Assembly (NCBI RefSeq): GCF_004683865.2
Contig: NZ_CP038439.1
Span: forward strand, 1,528,501 to 1,592,500
Direction of reading: 5' to 3'
DNA from: Paracoccus liaowanqingii
GTDB lineage: Bacteria; Pseudomonadota; Alphaproteobacteria; Rhodobacterales; Rhodobacteraceae
DNA length: 64,000 bases
The translations under genes were made by a program, and so were the position numbers. A model generated the notes under the pieces. That model worked only from the letters and a program-made list of their open reading frames with translations, searched no databases and was not told the origin of the DNA. Shown in pieces: positions 43,499-53,668 of this stretch (position 1 is its first letter; each line of letters starts with the position of its first letter).

Positions 43499-45702
43499 TA
43501 GAGGAACTCCGAATAGGTGACGGGGATGCAGAAGGCGATCGACCAGTTGTGCAGCGGGTAAGGCTTGCCGATCAGGCGGGGGATATTGGCGGCCGGATAC
43601 ATGCCCCGCTCGGGGACATATTCGTAAAGGTCGGAGGCCAGGGCCGGATCGCTGTCGCGCACGCAGCCATTGCCCTGCATCGAGGCCTGCGGCGCATACC
43701 AAAGCAGCGCACCCGCGGGCGGCGGCGCGGCCAGGGTAATCTTGATGATCGTCGGCCGCTCGATGGTTACCGCCTGGATCGTCGAGGCGGAAAGCCCATC
43801 CGCAGAGGTCACCCGGAACCCCTTGGTCGGATAATCCACCGGCCCGGAATTCGAGACATAGGGCGTGTCGAAGACCAGGGGCGCCACCGGCACATGATAG
43901 TGGATATAGACCTCCGACCCCTCGACCGTGACCTGCAGCGGCCGGACGGGCTGGAAATTCCGGCCCTCCCAGATCTCTCGCGCAGCCTTGGCCATGTAGT
44001 GCCCCATCCAGCGCGAGCCGTTGCTGTCGAGATGCCCGCCCTTGTCGGTGAAGGGATAGGCCGGGCAGGCCAGCACCACATTCCCACCCGCCAGCGCCAG
44101 GTCCAGCTGGGCCATGCCGATGGCCAGGCCGGGCTGGCCGTTGGCATCGACATCGCGCGTATAAGCGGCGCCGGTCTGGTAGCTGACGATCAGCGGCGGC
44201 TCGGTCTGATTGGGCACCGCCGTCAGAATGTCCGCCGCCACATCCGTGAAATAGGCCGCCAGCCGGGCCAGGTATCCGGCGCGGGTGGTATCGCCGCCGT
44301 GGGTGGACACATAGTTATATTCACCTTGTGCAAAGCCCACCACGGGCACCACCGCGTCAGGCGCGAGGCCGAGGGCCTTGTCGACGCCATCAGTAAAGAA
44401 GCCGTAATGATCGCCGGTCCCTTCGGGCGGTGTCTTGCTCAGCTGTTCCACGGTCCGGCCCGAGACTGCCACGCTCAAGGCGATCAACTGCCGGCCATCA
44501 TTGGCGCGCAGAGCCTTGCGGTTCAGCCAGCGCTTCAGGCCATTCACCATCCCGATCACCGGGATTTCCCCGAAGTTGGTGGCGCCCGGCGCCAGCGCGG
44601 CTTCCTGCGCCCCGGTCAGGTTGGATCCGCCCGATCGGGTGTTGGCGACCAGCGGGTTCAGCTCATAGGCCCCGACATGGGTGTAGGTTCCGCTGATCGA
44701 GGTCGAGTCGGCATTGCCGCCGATCATCACCGCCCCTGGCACCGGATCCTTGGACAGGCTCGGCCACGTTTCCTGACCGCGCGCCAAAGACTGGCCCAGC
44801 ATCACGATGACACTGCTATCGGTCACGGGCAGCTGCACCCCGTATCGGATCTGCTCGGTGATCTCTTGGCTGCGATCCCGGTTGCGGGCGTCCAGGGCAT
44901 CGAGCCAAGACCCGCCCTGGTCGCCCGTTTGCCCGTCGAAGTACCAGCGGCCGTCGCGGTAACCGGCGAAGACGTTGCCCTCCATGTCGGTGAAGGCAAA
45001 GGGCCAGGTCTGCGCGCGCACGTCGAGCTTGGCGCCACCGAACATTGACAGCGAGAAATCAGGATCGACGACCAGGAAGCGGTTGCCCTCGGAGTCAGTC
45101 AGCTCGAACGGGTTTTCCCCGGCAAAGCTAGTATTGTCGACGCCGGCCACCTTCTGCAGCTCGGCGCGGGTTTCTTCCGTGCGCAGCTTGGCGCTGTCCA
45201 CCTCGGTGGAATTGGGCAAGGTGACCACAAGCGTCTGCGTGGTGGCGCTGTCGCGGCGGTAGATGTTTGGGCGGATCACCCCATCAGGGCCGACCAGCCG
45301 CACCCCGAACGTGGCGCCATCCGCGACCGCCGCCCGGCCCAGGGCAATGGTTTCGAAGAACCGTGCGCCGGTGGCCGCCGCCGAGGCCATGGCCGCGGTC
45401 TCATTGCGAAACCCGAGCGCAGTTGTGGCGGATGTCTGGGCCGCCCCGGCGCGCTGATCGGCCAGCCCGGCCGAGATCTCGGCGGCATCGGCCTGCGCCA
45501 GGGTGATCACCACCGCATCGGTGGCGATGTCGGCCTGCGCCCCCGCCTCCTCGGCGTGATCCCCGGCCACGTCGCGGGCCGCCTCCACCTCGCCAATCCG
45601 CGCAGCGATGGTGTCGCTGGTCTGGACAGCCACATCGAAGCGGGCCCGGTCCTCAGGATCGATCCGCCCATCGCGCCCGCGCCAAACTGCATATCGAGTC
45701 AT
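43498..45702 (-). CDS. Phage tail fibre with SGNH/sialate-O-acetylesterase-like domain
   Basis: 734-residue fibre. The N-terminal 150 residues are coiled-coil and Ala-rich (AEEAGAQADIATDAV). Around residue 300 a hydrolase-like domain begins with IVMLGQSLARGQ. Later blocks are GFAQGEYNY and GGHLDSNGSRWMGHY, resembling the Ser, Gly/Gln and Asp-x-x-His motifs of SGNH esterases. It may deacetylate surface polysaccharide during adsorption; catalysis is inferred. Confidence 0.78.
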   Translation of the reverse strand: MTRYAVWRGRDGRIDPEDRARFDVAVQTSDTIAARIGEVEAARDVAGDHAEEAGAQADIATDAVVITLAQADAAEISAGLADQRAGAAQTSATTALGFRNETAAMASAAATGARFFETIALGRAAVADGATFGVRLVGPDGVIRPNIYRRDSATTQTLVVTLPNSTEVDSAKLRTEETRAELQKVAGVDNTSFAGENPFELTDSEGNRFLVVDPDFSLSMFGGAKLDVRAQTWPFAFTDMEGNVFAGYRDGRWYFDGQTGDQGGSWLDALDARNRDRSQEITEQIRYGVQLPVTDSSVIVMLGQSLARGQETWPSLSKDPVPGAVMIGGNADSTSISGTYTHVGAYELNPLVANTRSGGSNLTGAQEAALAPGATNFGEIPVIGMVNGLKRWLNRKALRANDGRQLIALSVAVSGRTVEQLSKTPPEGTGDHYGFFTDGVDKALGLAPDAVVPVVGFAQGEYNYVSTHGGDTTRAGYLARLAAYFTDVAADILTAVPNQTEPPLIVSYQTGAAYTRDVDANGQPGLAIGMAQLDLALAGGNVVLACPAYPFTDKGGHLDSNGSRWMGHYMAKAAREIWEGRNFQPVRPLQVTVEGSEVYIHYHVPVAPLVFDTPYVSNSGPVDYPTKGFRVTSADGLSASTIQAVTIERPTIIKITLAAPPPAGALLWYAPQASMQGNGCVRDSDPALASDLYEYVPERGMYPAANIPRLIGKPYPLHNWSIAFCIPVTYSEFL

Positions 45703-46040
45703 CAGGGCATCCTTACGTTGATGATGTCTTCTTCGCCGGGCAGCGTCTGCCAGCCGGTCCCGTCATCGGTCTGCAGCGCGCAGCGATAAGGGCGGGGGCG
45801 GACGGCCATGTTTTCGGGGGTCAGATCGAAGGCCATGATCGAGGGGTGGTTGATGACCTGGCCATCGTCCGTCGCAAGCTCCCCGCTCTCGGCGCGGCCG
45901 GGGATGATCAGTTCTGCGCCGGGGAGGTAGATCACCAGCCGCAGGCCGAGGTCGTTCAGCGGCATCGGGGTGCCGTCGAACTGGTCGATCGGGAAGCCGA
46001 GCGTGCCGCTCTCGCCGAGGATGTAGTCGGTTGTCGCCAT
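45702..46040 (-). CDS. Phage protein, possible baseplate/fibre accessory
   Basis: 112-residue protein with IDQFDGTPMPLNDLGLRLVIYLPG and PENMAVRPRPYRCALQ, a pattern seen in small beta-rich phage proteins next to fibre genes. The ATG at 46040 has GGAG 8 bases upstream; the longer upstream frame is not used. Its stop overlaps the fibre start. Confidence 0.62.
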   Translation of the reverse strand: MATTDYILGESGTLGFPIDQFDGTPMPLNDLGLRLVIYLPGAELIIPGRAESGELATDDGQVINHPSIMAFDLTPENMAVRPRPYRCALQTDDGTGWQTLPGEEDIINVRMP

Positions 46041-46057
46041 GCGGTGCGCTCCACAGC

Positions 46058-46080
46058 AAAAAGCCCCGGAATGCCGGGGC
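46058..46080 (-). terminator. Minus-strand terminator in tail module
   Basis: Seven-bp stem GCCCCGG/CCGGGGC with a 4-base loop, followed on the minus strand by TTTTTGC, between two fibre-region genes. Partial termination could set fibre-gene dosage. Confidence 0.7.
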
Positions 46081-46123
46081 GGGTCAGGGTTGTTCGGTCG
46101 TTGGGCGTTTGGCCCGCGCGCCC

Positions 46124-46423
46124 TCAGGCCGCCGGAATCCCCGGCAAGGGAACCGGCCCGTCTGTCGCAATGATCGGCTGGGGGAAGCGCGCAGCCTCTG
46201 ATGCGCCCGTGCCATGCGGCAGGATCAGCGTGAGTGATACATGCCCTTCCATGCGGGTGACGTCGGACACCAGCCATTCGCATCCGACAGTCTCTGCTGG
46301 CATCACGTCTCCCTCCTGTAAGGGGGAAAAGTCGTAGTCGATGCCATTGACCGTCAGGACATCGCCCGACACTTCGACCTGGAGCAGCTTGTCCATGCGG
46401 ACGGGGGAAAACGAGATGCGCAT
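46124..46423 (-). CDS. Phage protein of unknown function
   Basis: 99-residue beta-rich protein starting MRISFSPVRMDKLLQVEV, with GIDYDFSPLQEGDVMP. Its ATG overlaps the stop of the upstream fibre-like gene (TGATG). No family recognised. A similarly shaped small protein accompanies many phage fibres. Confidence 0.6.
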   Translation of the reverse strand: MRISFSPVRMDKLLQVEVSGDVLTVNGIDYDFSPLQEGDVMPAETVGCEWLVSDVTRMEGHVSLTLILPHGTGASEAARFPQPIIATDGPVPLPGIPAA

Positions 46424-47115
46424 CAGTACCACCGGCCCGTCGCGACGACCCAAGCCAACGATCCGTTTTCAGCTGCCGCGTCGCTTAAAGTCCTCAATTG
46501 TGCAGAAACGCTTGTCGGCCCGCCAATTCCGGCAAAAGTAACAATACGCGCATTTCCTGCTGTGGTTACTGCTGTCGCTGAAATTGCGTCAGCTCGGACG
46601 CCGAACGATGCTGGAAAAGTCCAAACTGTATTGATGCTTCCCGTCGATACCAAAAGTTCTGTGCAAATTTGTGTGCCATCCGCAAATCGCACAAATTCCC
46701 CGTTTGAGTTCTCACCTCGTTCGATCTGCCGATCCAGCACCCAGAATGTGCCGTCATATGTCGCGACGGTCTCGGTGTCCGTGCGGATGTATCCCGCTGG
46801 CAGCGCAATCCCTGTGATCGTCCGGCAGGCCACCGCGCCCAGCCCATCGAGGTTGATGGTAGCCGCGCCGGTATTTGTTCCCGCCGCTCGGAACCGCACC
46901 TGCGTGCCCACGGTCTGCGATACGACACCCGCCGTCAGCGTAATCGCATTGGCCGATCCGGTCCGTGTGGCCCAGGTCTTTCCCCTGAGCAGCGGCAGGT
47001 CATCATTGAAGTCCGCAACGAAGCTCGGGAACCAGCCGAAGAACGCATCTGCCCGTTCCTCCAACTGGGCCGGGTTGCCGGTATTCGGTGGAGTGGGTGG
47101 TGGGGTTATTGCCAT
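46423..47115 (-). CDS. Phage tail fibre-like protein
   Basis: 230-residue protein. The Thr/Gly-rich stretch NAITLTAGVVSQTVGTQVRFRAAGTNTGAATINLDGLG and AGYIRTDTETVATYDGTFW are typical of modular fibre or collar proteins. Likely part of the host-recognition tip. Confidence 0.65.
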   Translation of the reverse strand: MAITPPPTPPNTGNPAQLEERADAFFGWFPSFVADFNDDLPLLRGKTWATRTGSANAITLTAGVVSQTVGTQVRFRAAGTNTGAATINLDGLGAVACRTITGIALPAGYIRTDTETVATYDGTFWVLDRQIERGENSNGEFVRFADGTQICTELLVSTGSINTVWTFPASFGVRADAISATAVTTAGNARIVTFAGIGGPTSVSAQLRTLSDAAAENGSLAWVVATGRWY

Positions 47116-47162
47116 GCAAAATCACCCGCGTGACGGGCGCTCCTGTGAATTTGGGTGATGCT

Positions 47163-48056
47163 TTAGACGAGGCTTTCCGCGTCGATGGTGCCAAAGGATT
47201 TGCCTGCGCCCACCGTCAGCTCGTAGTCGCGCAGAATGCCCGCAATGGTCATTCCGAAGTCGTCTTCGCCGTCGAGGGCATAGAACACGCAGACCTTGGA
47301 CGTGATGCGGCGGATGATCTGCTGCACCCGGGACTCGCCCCCGGACGGCACCGAAAAGCGGAACCGCACGGTTTCACTGACGGGTCGGGGCACGATGAAC
47401 ACGCCCCCGAACTCGTCGCGGTCCTTCCTGGAATAGTCCACGACGCCCAGGGTCGACCCCATGAGCGAGATGCCGATGTCGATCTGATTGCCGATCATGA
47501 TCTCCCCGACCTCGGCCGATCCGGTAGAGGCGACCGTGATCTCGACGGATGAGCCGGACGGCAGCGACAGCCCTGTCAGGATCAGGTCCGAGCGCACCGT
47601 GAACGGGGTGTAGATGTATTCCCAGAACGTGCCCACCTGGTCGCGCGAGGCCAGCTCGAATGCCTGGTCGGAGATGAGCACGCTGCCTGGGGTGGTGACC
47701 CTGACCCTGACGCTTTGGGCATCGAGGCCGAAGAAGGCAATGCTGTTAAGGGTTCGAGGCGGGCGGATCGTATAGGTGATGTTGCCCGGCTGCCTGGTGA
47801 CCCCTCCGAGGCGATTGTCGAAGGCCCGCCAGCGGTTCGTGGCGCCGATGCGGAACCACCATTCGGAGAGCGCGTCCGTGTCCGGATCGTGCCCAACATT
47901 GCTTGCCTGGACGCTTTCCCAGATGGCGTTCGACCTGATGACCCGGGCCCCGTTCGTATATGTCGTGCCGGAGACCCATTGGGGAAAGTCGGTCTCCGGC
48001 ACGTTGCTGGCCAGCATCATCGCGGGCAACACCGTATAAGGCTCGATGATCTTCAC
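47163..48056 (-). CDS. Phage distal tail protein with carbohydrate-binding-like motif
   Basis: 297-residue protein. The N-terminal WVSGTTYTNGARVIRSNAIWES matches the pattern of small carbohydrate-binding modules, and a beta-rich body follows. It lies between the tape measure and the fibres, the position of the distal tail protein. Its ATG region overlaps the tape-measure stop. Confidence 0.65.
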   Translation of the reverse strand: MKIIEPYTVLPAMMLASNVPETDFPQWVSGTTYTNGARVIRSNAIWESVQASNVGHDPDTDALSEWWFRIGATNRWRAFDNRLGGVTRQPGNITYTIRPPRTLNSIAFFGLDAQSVRVRVTTPGSVLISDQAFELASRDQVGTFWEYIYTPFTVRSDLILTGLSLPSGSSVEITVASTGSAEVGEIMIGNQIDIGISLMGSTLGVVDYSRKDRDEFGGVFIVPRPVSETVRFRFSVPSGGESRVQQIIRRITSKVCVFYALDGEDDFGMTIAGILRDYELTVGAGKSFGTIDAESLV

Positions 48057-51000
48057 GCGCTCACCTTGTTCTGGACAGGGTCGATCTTGACGCCCACGGA
48101 ATTGATCTCCCGCAGCGTCTTGAAGGTGTCCCTCGTGCTTTCAGCCGTCCGTCGGGCATGGGCCTGCATCTCCGCCAGTTCAGCGCGGACGGCGCGCAGC
48201 TCCTGCACAACTTCGCTGTTGTCCAGCATTGACCGGCTCTGGCTGTTGCTGAAGATCCGGCTCGGACCGGTGGCCTCCAGCTCAGGGCCTTTCTCGCCGA
48301 CAATCCGCAGGCCGCCGACATGCTGGCCACCGCGCTCGAACCGCGGATAGTTACGGTTGGCGACCCAGAACCGCGCCTGATTGGCCGTTCCGTCAATCCT
48401 GCGCGTCCCACCATTCGGACCGGTGATAGTCGTATAGTATTCCGGTCCGCCAGAACTGTTCTGAACCGTCTGCCTGAACCGATAGTCGCTCAGGCTCAGT
48501 CGCCCCACTGCCCCCGAAGGTGGCGGAGCAGCCGGGCTAGGTGCGGGCGTCGGCGCAGGACGGCTGACGACCGGCGCGGGTGCTGGCGTAAGGATCGCGG
48601 ACCGCAGTGCTGTGAGCGCGGCCTGCAGGTTGCCCATAGCCGTGCGCAGTGCTGCCATGGGCGTCGAGATGGCGCTTCGGCTGGCCGTCTCGTACCAGGT
48701 CGCGAAGCCCGCCGACGGATCGAAGCGGAACGACCCGCCCAAGGTGATCGTGCCCGAGGCATTCCCTGTGAACAGCTGCTGCAGCTGGCGGGTGTTGAGC
48801 GCCGAGCCCGAGGCGACATGCGACGTCACAGCGAGGCGGTAGTTGCTTCCCTCCCTCAGCGCCAACCGGGTGTATTCCGGCGACATCTGGTTCCGAGCCA
48901 GGAAGTTGACCGTGTTCAGATGCGTGGACGACCGCTGCAGCGCCAGCCACTTCTGATCCGGCGACAGGTCCGAGCGAACGATGAAGTCCACGAAGCCCCG
49001 AATGCCGTTGGTGGCATTCGACAGCAGGTTCCGCACATAGGGCGGGATGTCGGCATCTGCGATCACATCGACCGTGACGTTCAGGCGGCGCATGATAGCG
49101 GCGACGCTAATCCGCTGCGCTGCCGCGATGGCGCCATTGATAGATCCCAGCCCCGAACGCAGGGTGGCGATCATCTCTGCGGTCATCACCCCGCCGTTGG
49201 CGAGGAAGTCGCGCGCCTGTTCGAGCAGCTCGACCTGCCGCCCGATCAGCCCGGCGATCACGTCATGCCGCGCGCCCTCAACATCCGCCACCCCCTGGAG
49301 GAACCCAAGCTGCGACAGCACGCGGGCCTGCGCCAGTGCTGCCTCCTCCCGGGTGCGGGCGGTGTCCATGACAGAGGACAGGTAGCGGTCAGCCGCCCCG
49401 CCCACGTTCTGCGCCGCCGTCAGGTCGCCATTCAGGGCCTGCCTGTACGTCTGGTTGTACTGCTGACGGTTATAGCGCAGCGCTTGCGCCGGGTTAAACA
49501 GCGCCGAGGCGGTGCCGCGCAGCTTGTCGATATACTCGCGGATCGACCCGGCAGCCTTGTACCAGTTCGCCGCAGCCGTCGCATTGGCCTTGGCGGCGTC
49601 CTGGGCAGCGCTGATCGTCCCATCCAGACCGGTCTGCACCGCATCCTGCAGCGCAGCCAGCTCTGCCGTCAAAGCGCTGATGGTGGGCAGGATCATGTCT
49701 AACGAGTCCGACAGCCCGATCAGCATGGCATAGGCCTCGCGGCCCTTCGCAGTCGTCAGGTCCAGCGCCGCAACCATCTGGCGGTACTGGTCGCGGGTGC
49801 GCGGCATGGCGATCCCGAGCCGGGCCAGCGCCTCGGTCGTCTGGCGGGTGGTCATGGCAAGCCGCTCCGCATCGCTGTAGAAGGTCTGGTAGAAGCTCTG
49901 CGTGGCCGAGGCCATGGCATCCATCCCGCCAAAGGCATCCGCGATCTTGGAGGCCATATCCGCCCCCGTGATGCCCACGGCCAGGAACGAATGCCCAAGG
50001 GTGTCCATGATCGCGTTCACCCCCAGCAGGGCGCTGGAGAGGCGCTGCAGGGCCTCGGTGGTCGTCTCGCCATCCTTGGCCAGCCCCTTGAGGCCCGGGA
50101 CCATGGCAGCGAACTCGTCGCCCAGGGTGCCGAGGGCATCCTGAATGGCCGCCTGCGCTTCCTCGTCGGTCATGCCCTTGGTGCTAATCCGGATCTCGTG
50201 CGCAAAGCCCGCGAACGCGTCAGACCCAACGCCAAGGGCAGCGGCGGCATCCAGCACGCCGGTCTGGATCGTGCCCACGATCTTTGACAGCGCGTCCTGC
50301 GTCTCCTCGTCGGCGCGGTCGTAGCTGGTACGGGTCCGCTTCGACAGGCCCCAGAACCTGCGCGTTTCCGTCCGGCTGAAGCTCTCCGCCAGCGTGTCCA
50401 TGCCGTCGACAGTCAGGCGCAGGCCGCTGTCGAGTTCCTTGGTCGATTTCCGGAAGAAGGAGAACACCCCGACCAGCGCCGCAACGGGAAGTGCGATAGC
50501 CCCGATCGCCGCACCCAACCCAGCCATGCCCGACGTCGCCCCGGCCGCCATGAACTGCGTGTACTGCATCGCGCTTCCAAGCCCGCCGCCAAGCGCCGAG
50601 ATACCGCCTGACAGGCCGGACATGATGCCGCCGCCGAGCGCGCCGATACCTGCCATTACGCCGCCGGTGGCTAGCGCCCCGCCTGCCTGCCCCGCCATTG
50701 CGCCGCCTGCCATGCCGGCTGCACCACCGCCGAAGCCCATCGACAGCATGATGCGGTTCTTGGCCGCCATGGCGATCATGTTGGCCAGCCAGCGCTTCAT
50801 CATGTCGCCGATGCTGGACAGGGTGCCCTTGAAGCCGTTCAGCAGGCCCTCGGTCATCGTGTCGGTGAACTCGCCGACCAGCGGCAGGCTGTCGGCCAGC
50901 TCGATATTCAGGTTCCGCTGCGCCTTGGCCATCTCGTCGCTGGACAGCCGCCCGGTCAGCTTCGCCAGTTCCTCGGACTCGCGGCGGTACCTGGCCATCG

Positions 51001-52927
51001 GGTCGAGGGTTTCGCGCCAGCGTTGGGCAGTCTGATCAAGGGTGTCGTTCAGCTTCTCGGCCTCGGTGGCAGCCTTCTTCGCAGCGCTTCCGGCCTCGCT
51101 CGATGCTTTCTTGCTGCCCTTCGCCGCCTCATTGGTGGCCTTGGCCAGCGCCTTCTCCTCAGCCGTCATCTCGCCCAGCTGAGCAATGCGGTCCAGATCA
51201 AGCTGATACAGGGCCTCGGCGTTGTACTGATCCACGCCCGCCGCAATCTGACGGTCCCGGCTTGCAGCTGCCTCAAGCTGCATCGATCGGACCTGACCCG
51301 CGATAGCGGCATCGGCGCCAGCTTTCTGCGCTGCAATGCGCGCGCCGATAACGTCGATCTGGTTGTCGATGTTCATGGAGAAGCCCGCAGCCGCGGCCAG
51401 CGCAGATGCCAGATCGCGGGCGGCGGCGGCGGCATTTGCAGCAGCGCCCGCTACATCGTTCAAATTGCCGCCTAGCTGCAGGCCGAGCATCGACGCCTGC
51501 GCCAGCTGCTGCGCAGTCGCCATGATCTCGGGCGGGATGGTCGCGCCTGCACGCTGAGCGTCCCTAAGCTCCTCTACTAGCGCAGCCGCAGCGCGGGCTT
51601 GCTCCTGCGGTCCCTTGGCGTTCTCAAGCGCCTGCATAGCCCGGTTTAGCTCGACCGCTTGGCCGTAGCCCAGGCCGTATTGCGTGGACAGTTCGCCGAT
51701 GGCCACAGCCAGCCGGCCAGATGCGGCAGACATCCCGCCGAAGTCGCCAATGCTAGCCTGCGAAAGCGAATTGATCCTCTCGAGCTGAGCCTCAAGGCCG
51801 CCGAACTGACTGGTTGCGGCTGCCACGGCCGCGCCCATGGCCTGCGCAAGTTCCAGCTCCGCAAGGTCGCGCATGACCGTGTAGAGAACGCGCGCCGCCT
51901 CTGCGTTAGACCCGAACTTTGTCGTCAGATCGTCCACTGATAGGTTGGTGCCATCGATGGCCGACTTATAGGCGCTGAAGGCGCTGTTGAGGTCGGATAC
52001 AGCATCCTCGGCTGCCTTCGCGGCGTTCCCCATGCTCATGAAAAGGGGCAGAAGAGCGGCACCGACTGCAACGACCGTGCCAAGGCCCGCGCCGAGCAAG
52101 GCCAGTTGGCCCGAAGCGCCCAGGGCACCGGCCAGCTGCGGGAACTGCTGGGTGAAAGCCGTCAGTGCCGACTGGCCCGACGCGACCTGAACCGCAAAGT
52201 CTTGGATCTGAAACGATGCGTTCGTGATCTGCGGGGTGAAGCGTGCAAGGCCGCTAGTTGCCCCTGCCACGGCCGGGGTCAGCGCGAGATACCGGGTCTG
52301 CGCCATCTGCAGCACGCGGGCATGTTCTCCCTCGGTGATGATCTTGGCGCGCAGGGCGGTGTTGGCGGTCTCGACAGCCGCCTCGTATCGCTTGGACGAG
52401 GCATAGACCGGATCGAGAGTGTTGCGCAGGGCCTCGTAGCTGCCGGTGGTCTGAGCCACTGCCGCCGCCATCTCCCGCTGTGCCTGCTCCGCCGCCTCAG
52501 CCGCCGTGGCAACGCCCAGATAGCGGCTGCGGGCGATCTCCAGCACGGAGTTTGCCTGTGCCTGACTGGCTGCGCCGGTGGCAACGTGCCCGGCAAGCTG
52601 TTGCTGAACGTCCGCGAACCGCTCACTGGCCGCATAGGCCGGATCAATCGACCGCCGCAGTTCATCGAACGACCGTGCGCCCCGTGAAACCTCTTGCGAG
52701 GCGCGCCCCATCGACTGCGTTACCGACCGCTGCAGGGCCAGCATGGTTGTGTCGAGGCCGCCCATGACAGTCGCGATCCGCGCCATGGCCTGCTCGATGC
52801 CCTTGGCGCTGATCTTCAGCGTGCCCTCGACCTTGCCTCCGGTGCGGGCGAGGCTGTCCAGAGCCGTCTCGCCGTCCCGCAGGCTGGACGAGTCAGCGAT
52901 GAGGACCAGGCGGGCGGCTTCGGGCAT
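48053..52927 (-). CDS. Phage tail tape measure protein
   Basis: 1624-residue protein, the longest in the window. Long Ala/Gln/Glu-rich helices dominate. Hydrophobic Gly/Ala patches lie around residues 265-290 and 735-830 (GALGGGIMSGLSGGISALGGG). The C-terminal motif GGQHVGGLRIVGEKGPELEATGPSR is found in many tape measures. It sets tail length and helps DNA entry. AAGGATATTGCA precedes the start. The length predicts a long siphovirus tail. Confidence 0.92.
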   Translation of the reverse strand: MPEAARLVLIADSSSLRDGETALDSLARTGGKVEGTLKISAKGIEQAMARIATVMGGLDTTMLALQRSVTQSMGRASQEVSRGARSFDELRRSIDPAYAASERFADVQQQLAGHVATGAASQAQANSVLEIARSRYLGVATAAEAAEQAQREMAAAVAQTTGSYEALRNTLDPVYASSKRYEAAVETANTALRAKIITEGEHARVLQMAQTRYLALTPAVAGATSGLARFTPQITNASFQIQDFAVQVASGQSALTAFTQQFPQLAGALGASGQLALLGAGLGTVVAVGAALLPLFMSMGNAAKAAEDAVSDLNSAFSAYKSAIDGTNLSVDDLTTKFGSNAEAARVLYTVMRDLAELELAQAMGAAVAAATSQFGGLEAQLERINSLSQASIGDFGGMSAASGRLAVAIGELSTQYGLGYGQAVELNRAMQALENAKGPQEQARAAAALVEELRDAQRAGATIPPEIMATAQQLAQASMLGLQLGGNLNDVAGAAANAAAAARDLASALAAAAGFSMNIDNQIDVIGARIAAQKAGADAAIAGQVRSMQLEAAASRDRQIAAGVDQYNAEALYQLDLDRIAQLGEMTAEEKALAKATNEAAKGSKKASSEAGSAAKKAATEAEKLNDTLDQTAQRWRETLDPMARYRRESEELAKLTGRLSSDEMAKAQRNLNIELADSLPLVGEFTDTMTEGLLNGFKGTLSSIGDMMKRWLANMIAMAAKNRIMLSMGFGGGAAGMAGGAMAGQAGGALATGGVMAGIGALGGGIMSGLSGGISALGGGLGSAMQYTQFMAAGATSGMAGLGAAIGAIALPVAALVGVFSFFRKSTKELDSGLRLTVDGMDTLAESFSRTETRRFWGLSKRTRTSYDRADEETQDALSKIVGTIQTGVLDAAAALGVGSDAFAGFAHEIRISTKGMTDEEAQAAIQDALGTLGDEFAAMVPGLKGLAKDGETTTEALQRLSSALLGVNAIMDTLGHSFLAVGITGADMASKIADAFGGMDAMASATQSFYQTFYSDAERLAMTTRQTTEALARLGIAMPRTRDQYRQMVAALDLTTAKGREAYAMLIGLSDSLDMILPTISALTAELAALQDAVQTGLDGTISAAQDAAKANATAAANWYKAAGSIREYIDKLRGTASALFNPAQALRYNRQQYNQTYRQALNGDLTAAQNVGGAADRYLSSVMDTARTREEAALAQARVLSQLGFLQGVADVEGARHDVIAGLIGRQVELLEQARDFLANGGVMTAEMIATLRSGLGSINGAIAAAQRISVAAIMRRLNVTVDVIADADIPPYVRNLLSNATNGIRGFVDFIVRSDLSPDQKWLALQRSSTHLNTVNFLARNQMSPEYTRLALREGSNYRLAVTSHVASGSALNTRQLQQLFTGNASGTITLGGSFRFDPSAGFATWYETASRSAISTPMAALRTAMGNLQAALTALRSAILTPAPAPVVSRPAPTPAPSPAAPPPSGAVGRLSLSDYRFRQTVQNSSGGPEYYTTITGPNGGTRRIDGTANQARFWVANRNYPRFERGGQHVGGLRIVGEKGPELEATGPSRIFSNSQSRSMLDNSEVVQELRAVRAELAEMQAHARRTAESTRDTFKTLREINSVGVKIDPVQNKVSA

Positions 52928-52987
52928 TGCAATATCCTTGGCGCATGATCAATTTCCCCGCATGGTTGTGCGAGGCAATGGGAGGCG

Positions 52988-53509
52988 ATGATGGCAGAAT
53001 GTGCTGACTGCAAAATTCAGGTCAGTTATTTCAAGCAGGTCAACGGACGCTGCGCTGACTGCAACAATCGCTATTTTGCACAGCGCAAACTGGAGGGGAC
53101 CCATGGCAAGGACGAAGCGGCCATAATCGCTGCTGAACAGAAGGCATCAGACGAGCAGGACGCCAAGGCTATCGCGGCTGTGGTTCTGACAACTGAGGCG
53201 GCGACGGATCTTATCGTCACACGCCGCATCGATATTGTGACCGCCGAATGCGCCTTTGGCATGAACGCCTTTAAAGACCTGTTTGCCGGGGTTCGGAACA
53301 TCGTCGGAGGCAGATCCGAAGCAGTTCAATCGACCATGCGGGACGCTCGGAGAACCGTTCTCCAAGAACTTCGGCGCGAGGCTCACGCCATCGGCGCCAA
53401 TGCAGTGATTGGCGTTGATCTGGATTACGTGGACCTGTCCGGCTCTGGCACGATGGTCATGCTGGTCGGATCAGGAACCGCGGTCTTCATCCAGGCATAT
53501 GATGGATAA
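52988..53509 (+). CDS. YbjQ-type protein with N-terminal zinc-ribbon-like segment
   Basis: 173-residue protein. Residues 5-25 hold two Cys-x-x-Cys pairs (CADC ... CADC), a possible zinc ribbon. After a Lys/Glu-rich helix comes a YbjQ/DUF74-like domain: IVTRRIDIVTAECAFGMNAFKDLFAGVRNIVGGRSEAV, then HAIGANAVIGVDLDYVDL and GTAVFI. YbjQ proteins form pentamers of unknown role. It lies on the strand opposite to the tail genes, next to the tape measure, with GGGAGGCG before its two ATGs. A phage cargo gene. Confidence 0.78.
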   Translation: MMAECADCKIQVSYFKQVNGRCADCNNRYFAQRKLEGTHGKDEAAIIAAEQKASDEQDAKAIAAVVLTTEAATDLIVTRRIDIVTAECAFGMNAFKDLFAGVRNIVGGRSEAVQSTMRDARRTVLQELRREAHAIGANAVIGVDLDYVDLSGSGTMVMLVGSGTAVFIQAYDG

Positions 53510-53668
53510 GCTAACGCCCGACTAGATCCGCCATGACCTCACCCGCGCTTTCCTGTCCACCTCCGTCTGACCGCCCTGATCAGTAAGCAGGGATTGGACG
53601 CTCTCGTCTTCAACCGGAGAAATCATGATTCTAGTCTTTTGGCCTCAGTACCAATTAGGAAAGCCTGT

